From Rotaria socialis (Eukaryota; Rotifera; Eurotatoria; Philodinida; Philodinidae), in the NCBI GenBank assembly GCA_905331475.1, contig CAJNYU010001005.1:186001-250000 (forward strand): DNA of 64,000 nt. The letters are read 5' to 3'. The notes below the pieces were generated by a model. That model was not told the origin of the DNA and did not search any database. It saw only the letters and a list, made by a program, of their open reading frames with translations. The position numbers were made by a program, and so were the translations under genes. Below are positions 50,030 to 62,041 of this stretch, piece after piece (positions within the stretch are counted from its first letter, which is position 1; every line of letters begins with the position of its first letter).

Positions 50030-51288
50030 ATGACAAAGAAAAATTCTGCAATCTTAATGGACGATTTAAACGAATACAGCCAAGAAGCTCAAGAAGACAT
50101 AACGCCTCTAATAACATTTAATTCTCGACGGGAGACTCGGCAATTACGTTTTTCAGACGAAACTCAACAAGAACAAGAGAAATCCCCATCATCTCTTGAA
50201 ACTCCTTCACGAGCTACTCGTTTTCTATCAATTTATGATGCGGCTATTCAATTTCCAACTATAAATCTTCGTAAATTACGAAAATTACATAGTCAGGCGA
50301 AAGCTGAAGACAATATATCAATCACAGAAGAAATAACTGATGAACTACTTGATACAATACCATTCAAGTATGATCCATATTGAATCGAGACCAAAACAAA
50401 AGTTACCATTTCCTTGTAAAATTAGAATTGAAATAATTCCTGAACGACAAGATGACTTCACTGACGATAAAAATCAATTGGGAAAGAAACGAGAACGACA
50501 CAATAGAGAAACTATGGACGCGTCAAAAGTCATACCTAACGGTCTGACTGATGAACGTCGTTTAGAAATTATTGAAGAAATTCTGAAAGATTTAAGTCAA
50601 AAAGATACATTCGATGAAATTCGTCGAGCGCATGCCGTTCCATTTGAATTGCCAAAGTAAGTGAGTTTCATTGACTTAAAATTCTTTGTTTTCTTCTTTT
50701 TGTGTAACTTACCCAAAAAAAGAATAAGTACACTCTAGATTCGATCAGTGTGTCTGGCCGTTAACACGATAACCGTCGAAAGCCTCATCCAATTGTCATG
50801 AAATTTTGTACACATAATGATCTCATTAATATCTCAGTCGCGTTCGAAGATGAGAAGGATCCATCAAGAAATGGCTGAGTTATCGAAAAAAATTGTCAGT
50901 CTTGACCAGGCCATCCCTGAGGGGGGGGGTACAGGGATTTTTTCAAAAAAAAATGTTTTTCTTAGAATTATTCACAACATACATAAATCGACTCAGTTTT
51001 TTCAGTACACATAACAATCGGATGCGAATCCGATGTTTCCTCATGTTTTTATTTTACAGAAATAATCAAATACAAAGAAACGTAGCTGAAACTATCCGAG
51101 ATTTAACTGGAAGTGATATAGTCATGCTTAATGATCATATTTATATGAACAAGTTGCGTAGATTTATTCAAGAAAAATATGAAGTATTATATTCATAATT
51201 CTCTAATTGTGTAAATAAATTATTGTTTATTTAGAAAGAACTGGAAAAAAACTATAAACGACTTGAATTACAAGAAAAACGTCGATAA
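50030..51288 (+). CDS. Unrecognised charged protein; frameshift or 22-base intron
   Basis: Exons read 50030-50367, 50390-50656, 51060-51183 and 51235-51288, totalling 260 residues if bases 50368-50389 (GTATGATCC...GAATCGAG) are removed; without removal a stop (TATTGA) ends the frame at 50383. The other two introns are normal (403 and 51 bases, GT-AG). The protein is hydrophilic and highly charged, with likely helical segments (TDERRLEIIEEILKDLSQKD; the last exon KELEKNYKRLELQEKRR). It has no signal peptide or membrane helix. The ATG at 50030 or 50057 may be the start. It could be a pseudogene with a one-base frameshift, a sequencing error, or a gene with an ultra-short intron. I do not recognise the family. 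Intron 2 contains a repeat fragment. Confidence 0.5.
50745..50945. repeat. Dispersed-repeat-like fragment in an intron
   Basis: The stretch GTTAACACGATAACCGTCGAAAG, followed by ATGAAATTTTGTACACATAATGATC and later a G9 run, resembles a dispersed repeat seen in many invertebrate genomes. This identification is from memory of the style of sequence and is tentative. It differs in composition from the flanking intron. Confidence 0.3.
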
Positions 51289-52220
51289 TGATTGGAAAAC
51301 GTTCTCAATTTAAATTAAAAAGATAAATCGACTGCTCATAGTAACACTTAGTTTTTACTTCCTATTTGGTATGAGGATATGAATATTTATCTGGAAATCG
51401 CTATAAATGATTCTTGCGTTATTCATTCAACTGTAGAATTTTAACCTCGAGTAAAAATATTCTATAAAAATGCATGTACTCCAAATATAAATTAATGTTT
51501 TTTTTTCTTTTCTTCTCACTGAATATTCACTACGAACACGTTTACATGATAGATATGATAGATATATATAATTATATTCTATTTCTTGAGAAAAACAATT
51601 TATTACTGAGTCGTCTTATGGTAATATATCATCAATGGTCAATTGTAAGAGACTATGAAGTCGAAGAATAGCAGAAGATAAAAAACGAAAGATAAATTAC
51701 AAGACAATAAAACAATCTGACTTATATGAATACGTTGGTTGACACAGATAAGGTTAGATAATGCAGCAGTCTTTTTTCTGTCATCAATCAAATATTTATC
51801 TGATCCAAAATTTTCTAATCTGTCGATCTACAATATAAAGTTATTTTCTTAAGGATATAAAAAAATAGCTCGATGAAAATTCTATTTTATAATCATGAAT
51901 CATTATTTGCTGAGATAGACATTGAAATGTAATATTTTTCGTCCTTTTCCTGTGTTGATTTATTTATGATTATTAAAGAAAAAACTAAATTCAATATTAG
52001 ATAATATGCGGAATTCAAGGTATTTAACGTATTTTTTTGTTGATGTCAACATATGATTATGGATATATACGAAGAATATCTTCATCATGTTTCAAGGTAG
52101 CAATACGACAATGAAATTAGATCTCTATGTCTGATTGATTTGCGTAGGAAAATGAAGCAGTATAAAATCTTATTTTTTTCTTAAAATCAAAACATTTCTT
52201 GTAAGTAAAAACAAAACAAA
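51289..52220. other. Intergenic region
   Basis: About 0.9 kb of AT-rich DNA between the charged-protein gene and the EGF/chitin-binding gene. No exon seen. Confidence 0.5.
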
Positions 52221-53626
52221 ATGATGCATTGTATAACTTCGCTCTTAGTTATAATTTTTACATTAACAAAAAGTTCATTAGCAGGTAAAATATAAAAATA
52301 GTTTTTTGTCTTTAAATAGTTTAATTCTTTGGTTATTTCTATAGTTCAATGTAATACAAATCCTTGCATATTGGGTGCTGGTTTTTCGCCACCTGCCTAT
52401 CAATGTCTTCAAGTGCCAGACAATTTCAATGATGTTATCTGTACATGTCCTGATGGTCAATCAGAAATCAATACTCCTTGCCGTATGAACTTTTCAATAT
52501 CATTTCGTAGTTATTTTTTGTTTCAACTGCTCATTTTAGGCGTTTGTAATAAGGTCAATTGTGGCCCAAATGGTGTCTGTATTGAAAAATCTTTCTATGA
52601 AAGTTTGTTTTATGCTTGTGGATGTACAAATGGTTCCAGTATATATATTCATCCAGGACCATGTCCAGGTAAGAGGCGAGAAAACATAGATGATACTGCC
52701 ATGAATTTCTATCAGAAATAAAATAATGAATCACATTAACTAAGAATAATATATAAATATAGACGCTAATCCGACAACACCAGCGCCTGGTATTTGTTTT
52801 AACGGCGGTAAGTAAAACAGGAAGTTTTCGTCTAACATGAATATATCACTATTTGGTATAATTAGGCGTTTACAATACAGCAGCAGGCATATGTATTTGT
52901 CAAGCTGGTTTTAGTGGTCCTTATTGTGAAATATCGCCTGGTAGGATTTCGATTGCTATCTTTATTTATCTTGGCGGGATCATTTTTCTAGGCCAAACAA
53001 ATTGTCAAAATGTAGTATGTGCTAATGGTGGTGTTTGTAATTCAGTAGCAACCATTGAAAATGGAGTCGATCAACAATGTTCCTGTTTAGATGGTAGAAT
53101 AAATTTGACACACCCGACATCAGAAAAGCTAGACATATAGAAAATTTATTTTTTTCCCTTATTTTATAGGCTTTTCTGGCTCAAATTGTGAATTAGTTGG
53201 TAAATGAAATCAAATAATTCTTGTTTGTTTTAGAATTTATTCAAAATGAGTTTTACTGATTTAAGGTGTTTCCGGTCGGTGTACACCTGATTTGTGTCAA
53301 AATGGAGGTATTTGTGAAGAAAAAAACAATGGTGTAACATCTTATGCTTTTTGTCGATGTCCATCTGGCATTGCAGGTCAATGTTGTCAAACGCGTAAGT
53401 CAAAACAAAAGTCAGCAATAAAAATCTAGATGTAAACATATATTGTATAATTTTAGCATATTTTTCGTGTCCTGCCCCAGGCATCTTTGCTGATTCGACA
53501 AATTGTAAATATGGTCGATACTTTCAATGTGCTGGCTTAAATCTATCAACACTTTCATGTCCCAGAGGACTTCGTTATAATTTTATGAAGATGCGATGTG
53601 ACTCAGATGTTTCCTGTCCAATATAA
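52221..53626 (+). CDS. Secreted multi-EGF protein with C-terminal chitin-binding domain
   Basis: Nine exons, every junction phase 1: 52221-52284, 52345-52482, 52540-52668, 52763-52807, 52866-52940, 52992-53093, 53170-53199, 53266-53394, 53457-53626; 293 residues. The signal peptide MMHCITSLLVIIFTLTKSSL fills exon 1. Cys-rich EGF-type modules follow: CNTNPCILGAGF...CTCPDGQ, CNKVNCGPNGVC...CGCTNG, GICFNGGVYN...CICQAGFSGPYC, CQNVVCANGGVC...CSCLDGFSGSNC, and CTPDLCQNGGICEE...CRCPSGIAGQCC. The last exon is a type-2 chitin-binding (peritrophin-A, CBM14) domain: FSCPAPGIFADSTNCKYG, YFQCAG, LSCPRGLRYN, MRCDSDVSCPI. It is probably an extracellular or lorica/gut-matrix protein. Two very short exons (45 and 30 bases) split EGF modules. 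Confidence 0.88.
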
Positions 53627-54772
53627 ATCGAAAAGAAGAAACAGATAAAATAACATTTGTAATGAGACAAACCAAATGGCTTTGTTTTATTTGTAGTTGC
53701 TTGTAACTTTTTTTGCTCTATCAATAATACGAATTGATTGGACATATGTTGACACCATTATTCATAATTATGAAATATTGAACAAGAGGCCATGATTTAC
53801 AATTCGAAAGAAATCTTTGCGGTTCTCGTTTTATTTTTTATGGAAATATACATGATTGAATTAGAGATAAGTGCTATTTATTTTCCACGGATCTTTTCTC
53901 GCTCTTATGTGTTCCTCGTGAATGGAATAACTAGAGAAGAGAAGAGAGAAAGAACAAGAATCCAATTTATTTGATATAGAAATATGACCTAAGCACAAGA
54001 GATGATATCATGGTATCTGCTTGCTGTTCTAGTTCCTTTTGCTTTTACAGCTCCATTTCTGTTTTCTTCTGTTGATGGTATATAGTTCGAGTAATTGTTG
54101 TTCTTCCTTTCCACTTTGTGCATTGAAGGAGAAAAGACCGGTGTCGAGTTGTTGTTATTGCTGCTGCTGCTGCTGCTGCTGCTATAGTTTGTCTTCGTAT
54201 AGGCATATTAATAAGGCGCAGGAGGAGAAAAGAGGTTACTCTTTAGGCATCGCTGTTGGTCGCGAATGGCTGTATGATTCCACCAAATGATGCCTAGGCA
54301 TTATTACCAATAAGGAGGGGGAGGTCTCGTCTTTTTCTCTCTATCGCTTCGTATATCTTTCTTTTATTCTAAGTGTGGTTCTTTTCACAACGTTTCCATG
54401 TTGCAGACAGCTGCCAACAAGATTTAAGCTACTGTAGAAATTGTCTAATATTCAGCTAATGCTCATAGGTTTGTTATATTTGCTATTTTTATTTGATAAT
54501 TGAAAATAAAAATACGAAGACAAATAGAAAAAAAGCTTTCATTACTATATAAAGAAAAAAAATTCCTTATTGTTTTTTTCCTTTGATTTGGATCTCGAAC
54601 CAAATTAGAAATACATTAATTGACTTCCGCGTTGATTTGTTTTGGTCGCAGTAAACAATGTACAAACAAAACGATTTGATAACAACTATTTTGTATATAT
54701 GATATCGAAGACAACATTCTTTTATGTTTTTATTCTTTGCTTATTTAGTAAATAGAACTTTAATATTGATCA
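53627..54772. other. Upstream region of the Slo1 gene
   Basis: Intergenic and probably 5' flank or 5'UTR of the BK channel gene. It holds a (GCT)8 tract at about 54160-54183 and CT-rich stretches near 54310-54350. A GCTTATTTAG acceptor-like site ends at about 54748, 25 bases before the ATG, compatible with trans-splicing or a 5'UTR intron. The open frame at 54039-54290 runs through the repeat and is not called. Confidence 0.5.
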
Positions 54773-57700
54773 ATGGACGAAAATAACAGTAATGCGTCGA
54801 TTACTAGTAGAGGCTTAGCAGATTCATGTTCAGGTGAACGTTATTGGTTTGCGTTTGTTTTATCAAGTCTTGCAACGTATTTTATTGGTGTGATTGCTAT
54901 TCTTCTATGGCGTTGCGGTGCTTTAATTTACAAACGTGGACCCACAATGAGACATCGATCTCGACGATTAGTATCCCTAGCTGAAAAACAAGAACTATCT
55001 TATGGATTTGATCCAATAAATGAACGCAATTGGGCAACAGTAGTCAAAGAATATGCAGCGAAATTGATTTCGGGTCAACAATTGCCTGGTAAAATACTCG
55101 TATGTATTACAAAAATAAACAAAATAATTGATTTATCAGATATCTATTATATTATAGGTTATCGCCGTTGTCGTCTTGAGTTTAGCATCGTTGGTTATTT
55201 ATTTCTATGATGTTAATACGCAGTAAGAAAAACATAAAAAAATAAATTAAAAGCAGAAAACTTTTTATTATTTTCTTTTTCTTTCAAAAGACCCATTGAG
55301 TTATGTCAATTATGGACACAAAGTCTGACACAACAACTTGATTTAGTCTTCAATATCTTTTTTCTTTTCTATTTTTTCCTTCGAGTATGGTTTAATTATT
55401 AACTCAAACAAAAAAAGTCTTCTTTTGTTTTCATAATCTAATTAGTTTGTTGCTGCACAAGATAAACTTCGATTTTGGTGTTTGGACGTTCATTCATGGG
55501 TTGATTATTTTACTATTCCACCATCATTTACTGCTATTGTCTTAGGAAGAAATTGGATTGGTATGTGAGCTGAAATTCTATTACATATTAATTCACTTTT
55601 TGTTTTTATTAGGAATGCGATTTTTTCGTATTGCACGTATCATGAATATTCCTGACATACTACAATTTTTGCATATACTTCGTAGTAGTAATTCAATTCG
55701 ATTAACGCGCATGTTGTGTCTTCTCTTTACTGTGTGGCTATCGGCGGCTGGCTTTGTTCATCTGGTACTATTTTGTTTGCTTCGACAAGAAACAAAACAG
55801 ATGATTTCTATATAAACGTTTGTTTCTAGGTTGAGAATTCCGGCGACTTCTTCAACAATTATTCAAATTCACAATCAATAACTTATTTTCAATGTGTCTA
55901 CTTTCTTATTGTCACAATGAGGTAAGAACATTGACAAGTGTATCGCTGGATTCTATCAAAAGTTTGTTTTGTTTTCTGTTGTTGTTTTTTTTGATGAAAA
56001 TTATATTTGGATTAGACATTCATTGCCATTTACATTAGTAGAATACGTGGGGAAAAGGAAAAGTTTTTCTGTTCTCATCGCGTGTCGTATGCTTGATCTT
56101 TTACTCGCTTCATTCTGTGTCTGATTTGGTTAATATATTCAATTTGCTGCGTCACATAAAAGTCAAAATATTTCTCTTTAAGACTAAAGCAAAAAGAAAT
56201 GTATCGATACAATAAATAAGGCCCTAGAAGATAAATCATAGTGCCTGAATTGATTTTTCCAACGAAAGCTCTTTATAAACTGGTTAATTGCATTGAGAAT
56301 TTCTATACTGTCAAGTGAATGGAGATAATACTCCAGCTAATTTCATCAGTTTCGAAAACAAAATGACAAAAGATCACATTTTCTATTCTAAATCAAGTGC
56401 CTCTTGTCTGAGAATAAAATAATCTTTTGCGATTGAATAGTGAAGTAAGTGACTCGCCCATTGATTATTTCCAAAAGCCCTCTTTAGATATATTTTTATT
56501 TTCATACCATCTCATGAATCTAAGTTTGTATGACTTCGGCAAGACTTAGAAAAGCCATATTTTGTTTGATTAAAATCATATCAAAAATCAATTAGAACCT
56601 CTTATTCATTCTAAAGATAAAAAACTAACACACGGCCTAGATTTTTTCACTGCTTCTTCTTTATAATTGTATTTATTTTTTTTTCGTTGTTCTTTTCAGC
56701 ACTGTTGGCTACGGCGATTACCATTTGAGAACAGTTCGTAGTAGTTAGTACAATTTATGTCTGAGTGTGCTTGAATGTGATTGTATATGTTACGGGAAAA
56801 ATTTTAATTTGGAACAATTTAAAATTTCTATATTCTCGTGAACAAAAGATAAACATACGATTATTTCTAAGAAAACATCACGTTAGTCAACGCTATAATG
56901 TCATCATCAATATTCATAGAAAAGAAAAAGAGAGAAGAATCTATCAACATTGTTTTATATTATTTCGGCTTTTCTTGGATATATCCGTGTTTTATTAGTA
57001 AACAGCTAAGACATTCTAAAGAAAGCAGAGGAAATTAGTGTGCACTATTAGTTGCGCTACTTACTAGTGCATTTAGTTTCATCGTTATTCTTATTTGTAA
57101 TATTTCTAATTGCTGATAAAATGATTAGTAATCATTTTCAAGATTTCTCAAAAAAAAATTGCATCGAAAAACCTGGTAAAATAAAGCATGAAACAAAAAG
57201 AAATGCCCTCCTAAAATAGAAAGATATGCATAAAAAGAATTATTAATTAATTTGAATAGCAAATCATTTATTCTATTGAGAATTGCTTTTTTGCGCTTTT
57301 GTAAACGTGGCGACTTGATGCTGATGCTAATTTTAGATACTCATAGAATATGCTTATTGATACCAATATCAAAAACGAAAAGTCTAAAAGTATTGTAGGA
57401 CATGATGATCTTGAGAGTAAGTGTTCTTTTCAACTGCACCGAGACAATACGGATAGTTATGCACAAATTGACGAGCGATGTCCTACTCGACATATCATAA
57501 GTGGTCTATCCGAACAAATCGGAAGTCAACTCAAGATTTAATACTTTTCATATTTATATCGAATACTTGAAAATAGAAATAATTCTATGTTTATGAATAG
57601 AATTTTAAATTGTTCCAAAATTTTGAATTATTTTCCGTAACAAATGCAAATACAAACTTCTGATTTTCTTTTAGGTATATTCTGCAATCGATGTATAATT

Positions 57701-60700
57701 ATGTATTTGTTTTCTGTAGACGATCGGTCAATGTTTTATAATATTCTTCATAACGGGTGGTCTCGCACTTTTCGCACGTGCTATACCAGAATTAGCAGAA
57801 ATGCTATCAAATAAAAAGAAATATGCTGGGAATTATAGATTAGAAAATGGAAAAAAGTAGGATAAAATATCGAAAATATTTTTTATTGATATTTAAAAGC
57901 AACTCACAATTTCAGATTTGTTCTTGTATGTGGTCATATTACATTTATATCAATGGAAAATTTTCTTAAAGATTTTTTACATGAAGATCGAGTTAGTTCA
58001 GATAGTTTCTACGATGCTGATGTACTTATTGTTGATAAGTAATAAGAGACAGACAAAAGAAAAGATTTTCTTTTTAGCTATTTATTCCTTTATAATATGT
58101 ATATATATATATAGAAAGAATACTGTTGATTTTGAATTTCAAGCATTGCTGAAACGCCATTTTACACGTGTAAAATATTTCGATGCTACGGTTATGGATC
58201 CTGTTGACCTGGAACGAGTTAAAGTAATCGTTTGATTTTATTAGAATTTTCAAATAGAATAAACAAGATTTTGCTTTTAAAAACAATAAACTTAGTTGAA
58301 ACGATCTGCAGCTGTTTTAATCCTAGCAAATAAAGATGCAACTGATCCTGATGGCGAAGATGCAAGCAATATAATGCGTGTAATTAGTATAAAAAATTAT
58401 CATTCAGATGCAAAAATAATTGTACAACTTTTACAATATCATAATAAAGTATTGATAAAAAAAGACAAATTAAAGTTTTTCTTCTTTTACCTATCTAATT
58501 TATGTTATAGATGCATTTAATGAATATTCCAGCATGGAATAGTAATACCGATGAGGCCGTATGTATTGCTGGTAAGAGGATGAGATGTTTCATTGGTTGT
58601 TTTATTTTTTTTAAATTATTTTTTCAGAATTAAAATTAGGTTTAATTGCTGAAAGTTGCCTTAATCCGGGTTTTTCAACAATGATTGCGAATATTTTTGC
58701 AATGCGTTCAGATACAGAAGTAAGTAAATTCTATTATGAATTGTCATAGAAACCTAGATGGAAGATAGATATTTGGAAAGAAAGAAGCCAAATAAAATAA
58801 AAACAATTTTTTAGGTAGCTGGGAAATTAACAGAAAAGGTAACAGCTGTTTGTTCGTTTCGAATTTGTTGTGTTTCTATCGCATGATAGTGAATTTTTTT
58901 CCGGTTAAATCGCTAACTAAGCGTTTATGCTCATCTGAATTTTAGGGCTCACCTGATCGATCTACGTGGCTAAAAGAATATCTTCGAGGGGCTTCACTTG
59001 AAATGTATACGGAAACATTATCAAATTATTTTGTACATGACCTAAAAAACTTCAGTGATGCTGCTAGGTTAGAAATGACGAAGAAGAAGATTTTATTTTT
59101 ATTGGCATGTTTTTAGATTTTGTCTGGTTGAACTTAATATACTTCTGTTTGCGATTGAAGTTTGTGAAGAAAATGGACAAAGAAGATTAGCTATTAATCC
59201 CGATCGAACATCACAATATTATCGTATTGCTAAACGAACACGAGGATTCTTTTTAGCGGGCAGTTCCGAAGAGGCATCGAGGTAATTTTCTACAGATTAG
59301 ATTTATATTTTAGAAGAGTTCAAATTTGTTTACAATGAAAATTTTGTCTCTATCATCATAACTCGAAAGCTGACGCTTTTTATTTATTAGAATGTGCGGT
59401 CAGAACGCTAATTATTTTATCAAGGATCATAAAGCAGACATTTGCCTACCAACATGAATATCGGCCTGCATCTGAGAACATTTATAGAAGACGACACATC
59501 AATCATGCAGGACATAGAATATTAGCACTTTTTTCTCATGCTATTTCACATGAGGAGAACTACTTTTATTCCCATCTGTATGATTGATGTGTTTTGATCA
59601 ATATATGTCATCACGATCTAGAAAACATTTTATTGGATTAAGAATGATGTTTTTCTCTCTCCCCCCCCCTTGCCTCTGAGTACATTTAGTTGAATTCTAT
59701 ATGTAAATTTCAATAGCGAAAAAACCTTGACTTTTTCTATTTTTGAATCAATGTTATTTTTACAGAAACAAAAGTTAAACATAATTACGTTGCAATTTAC
59801 TCTATCTATTGATTGATAGCATCCTTGAAAGAAATGTTTATATGTATGAGTAAGAAATAGTTAAGAAACTCAATTGTTTTCTCTTTAGAGCTCGCTATTA
59901 TTGTCGTCATTGTCATCATGCACAAAAGCCCGAATCAATTCGTAAATGTATCCATTATCGTATGGAAGGTAAATTGTGATAAAATATTTCTATAGGTAAT
60001 TATTCATTATATATTTTTTAAAGATGTATCTGGTGGTGCTGGCGGTGGTGGTAGTGGTAGTGGTGCCAAACCACGTAAGTCATCGAAAAGTTTCTATCAC
60101 TTATATTTATTTTCTTTATGAATTTTTTTTCAAGGACGTGAAATGTCAAAACCACGTTCCGAGAGTAACAGTTTGTATGTTGGCTGGTTGAGTAATTTAA
60201 TAAAATACTTTCTTCGATTAATATTAGAATTGAGTCGCCACCTATACCAATAGCAATAAAACCATTCTGTTTCGATACAACTGGAATGTTCTATTGGTGT
60301 CCAACACTAACTTTCGAACAACAAACCATTGTATAAAAATTTTAAAAAATAGAATTTTAGTTTTTCATGATGATTGAAGCTTTCTCTTTTCTTTAAAGGA
60401 TATTCGAGTTAAATGTGAATTAACACATCATGTTATCTGTTGTATATTCGCTGAAGAATCATCGCCGGTGATTGGTCTCCGGAGTTTTGTTATGCCATTA
60501 CGTGCATCGAACTTTGATGAAAACGAACTTAAATCAATTGTATTTATTGGTAATGGTGTATTTTTAAGAAAAGAATGGAGACATATATGTAATTTTCCAA
60601 AAGTCCACGTCGTTGATGTATGTTAAAGATTATTTTATAGACAAAATAGTTACTTTATTTTCCATTGATTATTCTCAAGGGTTCACCAAATGATCGTGCC

Positions 60701-62041
60701 ACGTTACGTGCGATAAATATACATTTATGTGATATGTGTGTTATACTATCATCATCAGCGTCACATCATGACCAACGACAAGATCGTTATTTAACTGACA
60801 AAGCAGCAATACTTTGCTCGTTAAATATAAAAGCAATGAGTTTCGATACGGAATGTACTTCAACAGATAGACGCAATGGAACATCAATTCCACTTATGAC
60901 AGAACTAAGTTAGTAGATTGATTTATTGTCGTCCGTGATCGTTTGGCACAATCATTGTTACGAGTCTTTGCCAAAAACAAAATTTCAGTCTTTCGAGAGA
61001 AAAATCTTCATAAACTAAGAAGTGTTACACTCTACTTGGTTGTAGTAGAAAGAAAACAATTCGATATATTTTTGTTTTGCCTTTAGAAAATGATACAAAT
61101 GTTGTTTTTCTTGATCAAGACGACGATGATGATCCAAATATTGATCTTTACATGACACAGCCATTTGCATGTGGCACATCATTTGCTATTAGTGTTCTAG
61201 ATTCATTAATGAGTGCAACTTATTTTAACGAAAATGCATTGACCATTCTACGAGGTAATTCGAAATGAATTTGATTTTTTTAAAGTTAGCATTGTTTATT
61301 GTATAGCCTTGATAACTGGAGGTGCAACACCTGAATTAGAAAAAATCTTAGCCGAAGGTGCAGGCATGACACAAGGTTCAAATTCAAAAGAAGTATTAAA
61401 TAATCGACGACGACCACGTGTTGTTTTGTTACCTGTTGAAAATCTCATTATCGAAGACACAAGCAATGCAAAAGATAATTCTTCTATTACTGTAGGGACA
61501 TTTTGGGAAAATGTTAGTATCGATTTGTTTGTTTGTTTGTTTGTTTGTTTGTTTGTTGATTCATTAAGAAGAAGAAAAAATATTGTCTTTTTTTTTCTAT
61601 TTAGAATCCTACGTATGGAGATCTATTTGTTAGTTTATTAACTCATAGAGATTGGCTTTGTCTTGGTCTCTATCGTCTCCGTGATAATGGTTCTACTCGG
61701 CCGACATCACAATCTAGTAAACGTGTTGTTGTTTGTAGTCCGCCACGAACGTTTTCTTTACTTAAATCTGATTTAGTAAAAATAGAAACTAATTTTTTTT
61801 GTTTTTTTTATTTTTATTTTTTATTTTTATTCCATAGATTTACGTGATACAACAATTTCAACCGAAATATGATCCACCCTTGAATATAGAGCCAGAACCA
61901 ATCAAACTTATTGATAATAATAAACAATCAAATCGTATACCAGCATCAGTTAGCACAGTCATACCAATGCCATTTACTATAGTCAATAAAAAAACTCCGA
62001 TCATAGATGACATTATGATTAAAGATAAAGATAAAATATAA
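54773..62041 (+). CDS. KCNMA1: Slo1 calcium- and voltage-gated BK potassium channel
   Basis: Twenty-six exons keep one frame to 1111 residues: 54773-55099, 55158-55222, 55291-55384, 55446-55560, 55613-55764, 55830-55921, 56700-56733, 57720-57856, 57916-58038, 58115-58223, 58296-58448, 58511-58571, 58628-58719, 58815-58838, 58946-59067, 59117-59281, 59889-59968, 60024-60074, 60135-60174, 60228-60330, 60399-60617, 60680-60908, 61087-61254, 61307-61512, 61605-61775, 61838-62041. S0 is [21 protein letters not shown]4 includes [10 protein letters not shown]; the filter is TMSTVGYGD. RCK1 ([35 protein letters not shown]) and RCK2 ([25 protein letters not shown]) follow, with the calcium bowl [11 protein letters not shown]. 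The RCK1-RCK2 linker is short and Gly-rich. The channel opens on depolarisation and calcium to repolarise muscle and neurons. Exon 14 is a 24-base microexon. Confidence 0.97.
58815..58838 (+). other. Symmetric 24-base microexon in Slo1
   Basis: Bounded by a T-rich TTTTTTAG acceptor and an AAG|GTAACAG donor, it encodes VAGKLTEK. The flanking exons both join at codon boundaries (exon 13 ends GAA, exon 15 starts GGC), so inclusion or skipping leaves the frame intact. It falls in RCK1 between FAMRSDTE and [13 protein letters not shown]. The human protein is shorter here (MRSFIKIEEDTW). It is likely a regulated cassette, by inference. Confidence 0.6.
61524..61557. repeat. (TTTG)n microsatellite in Slo1 intron 24
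   Basis: About eight copies of TTTG in the 92-base intron between exons 24 and 25, ahead of the polypyrimidine tract. Confidence 0.85.

Noticed and set aside
57350-57541. Open frame inside Slo1 intron 7, possible alternative exon
   Set aside because: The nearby acceptor would put it out of frame with exon 7 and give an early stop; no channel-like sequence.
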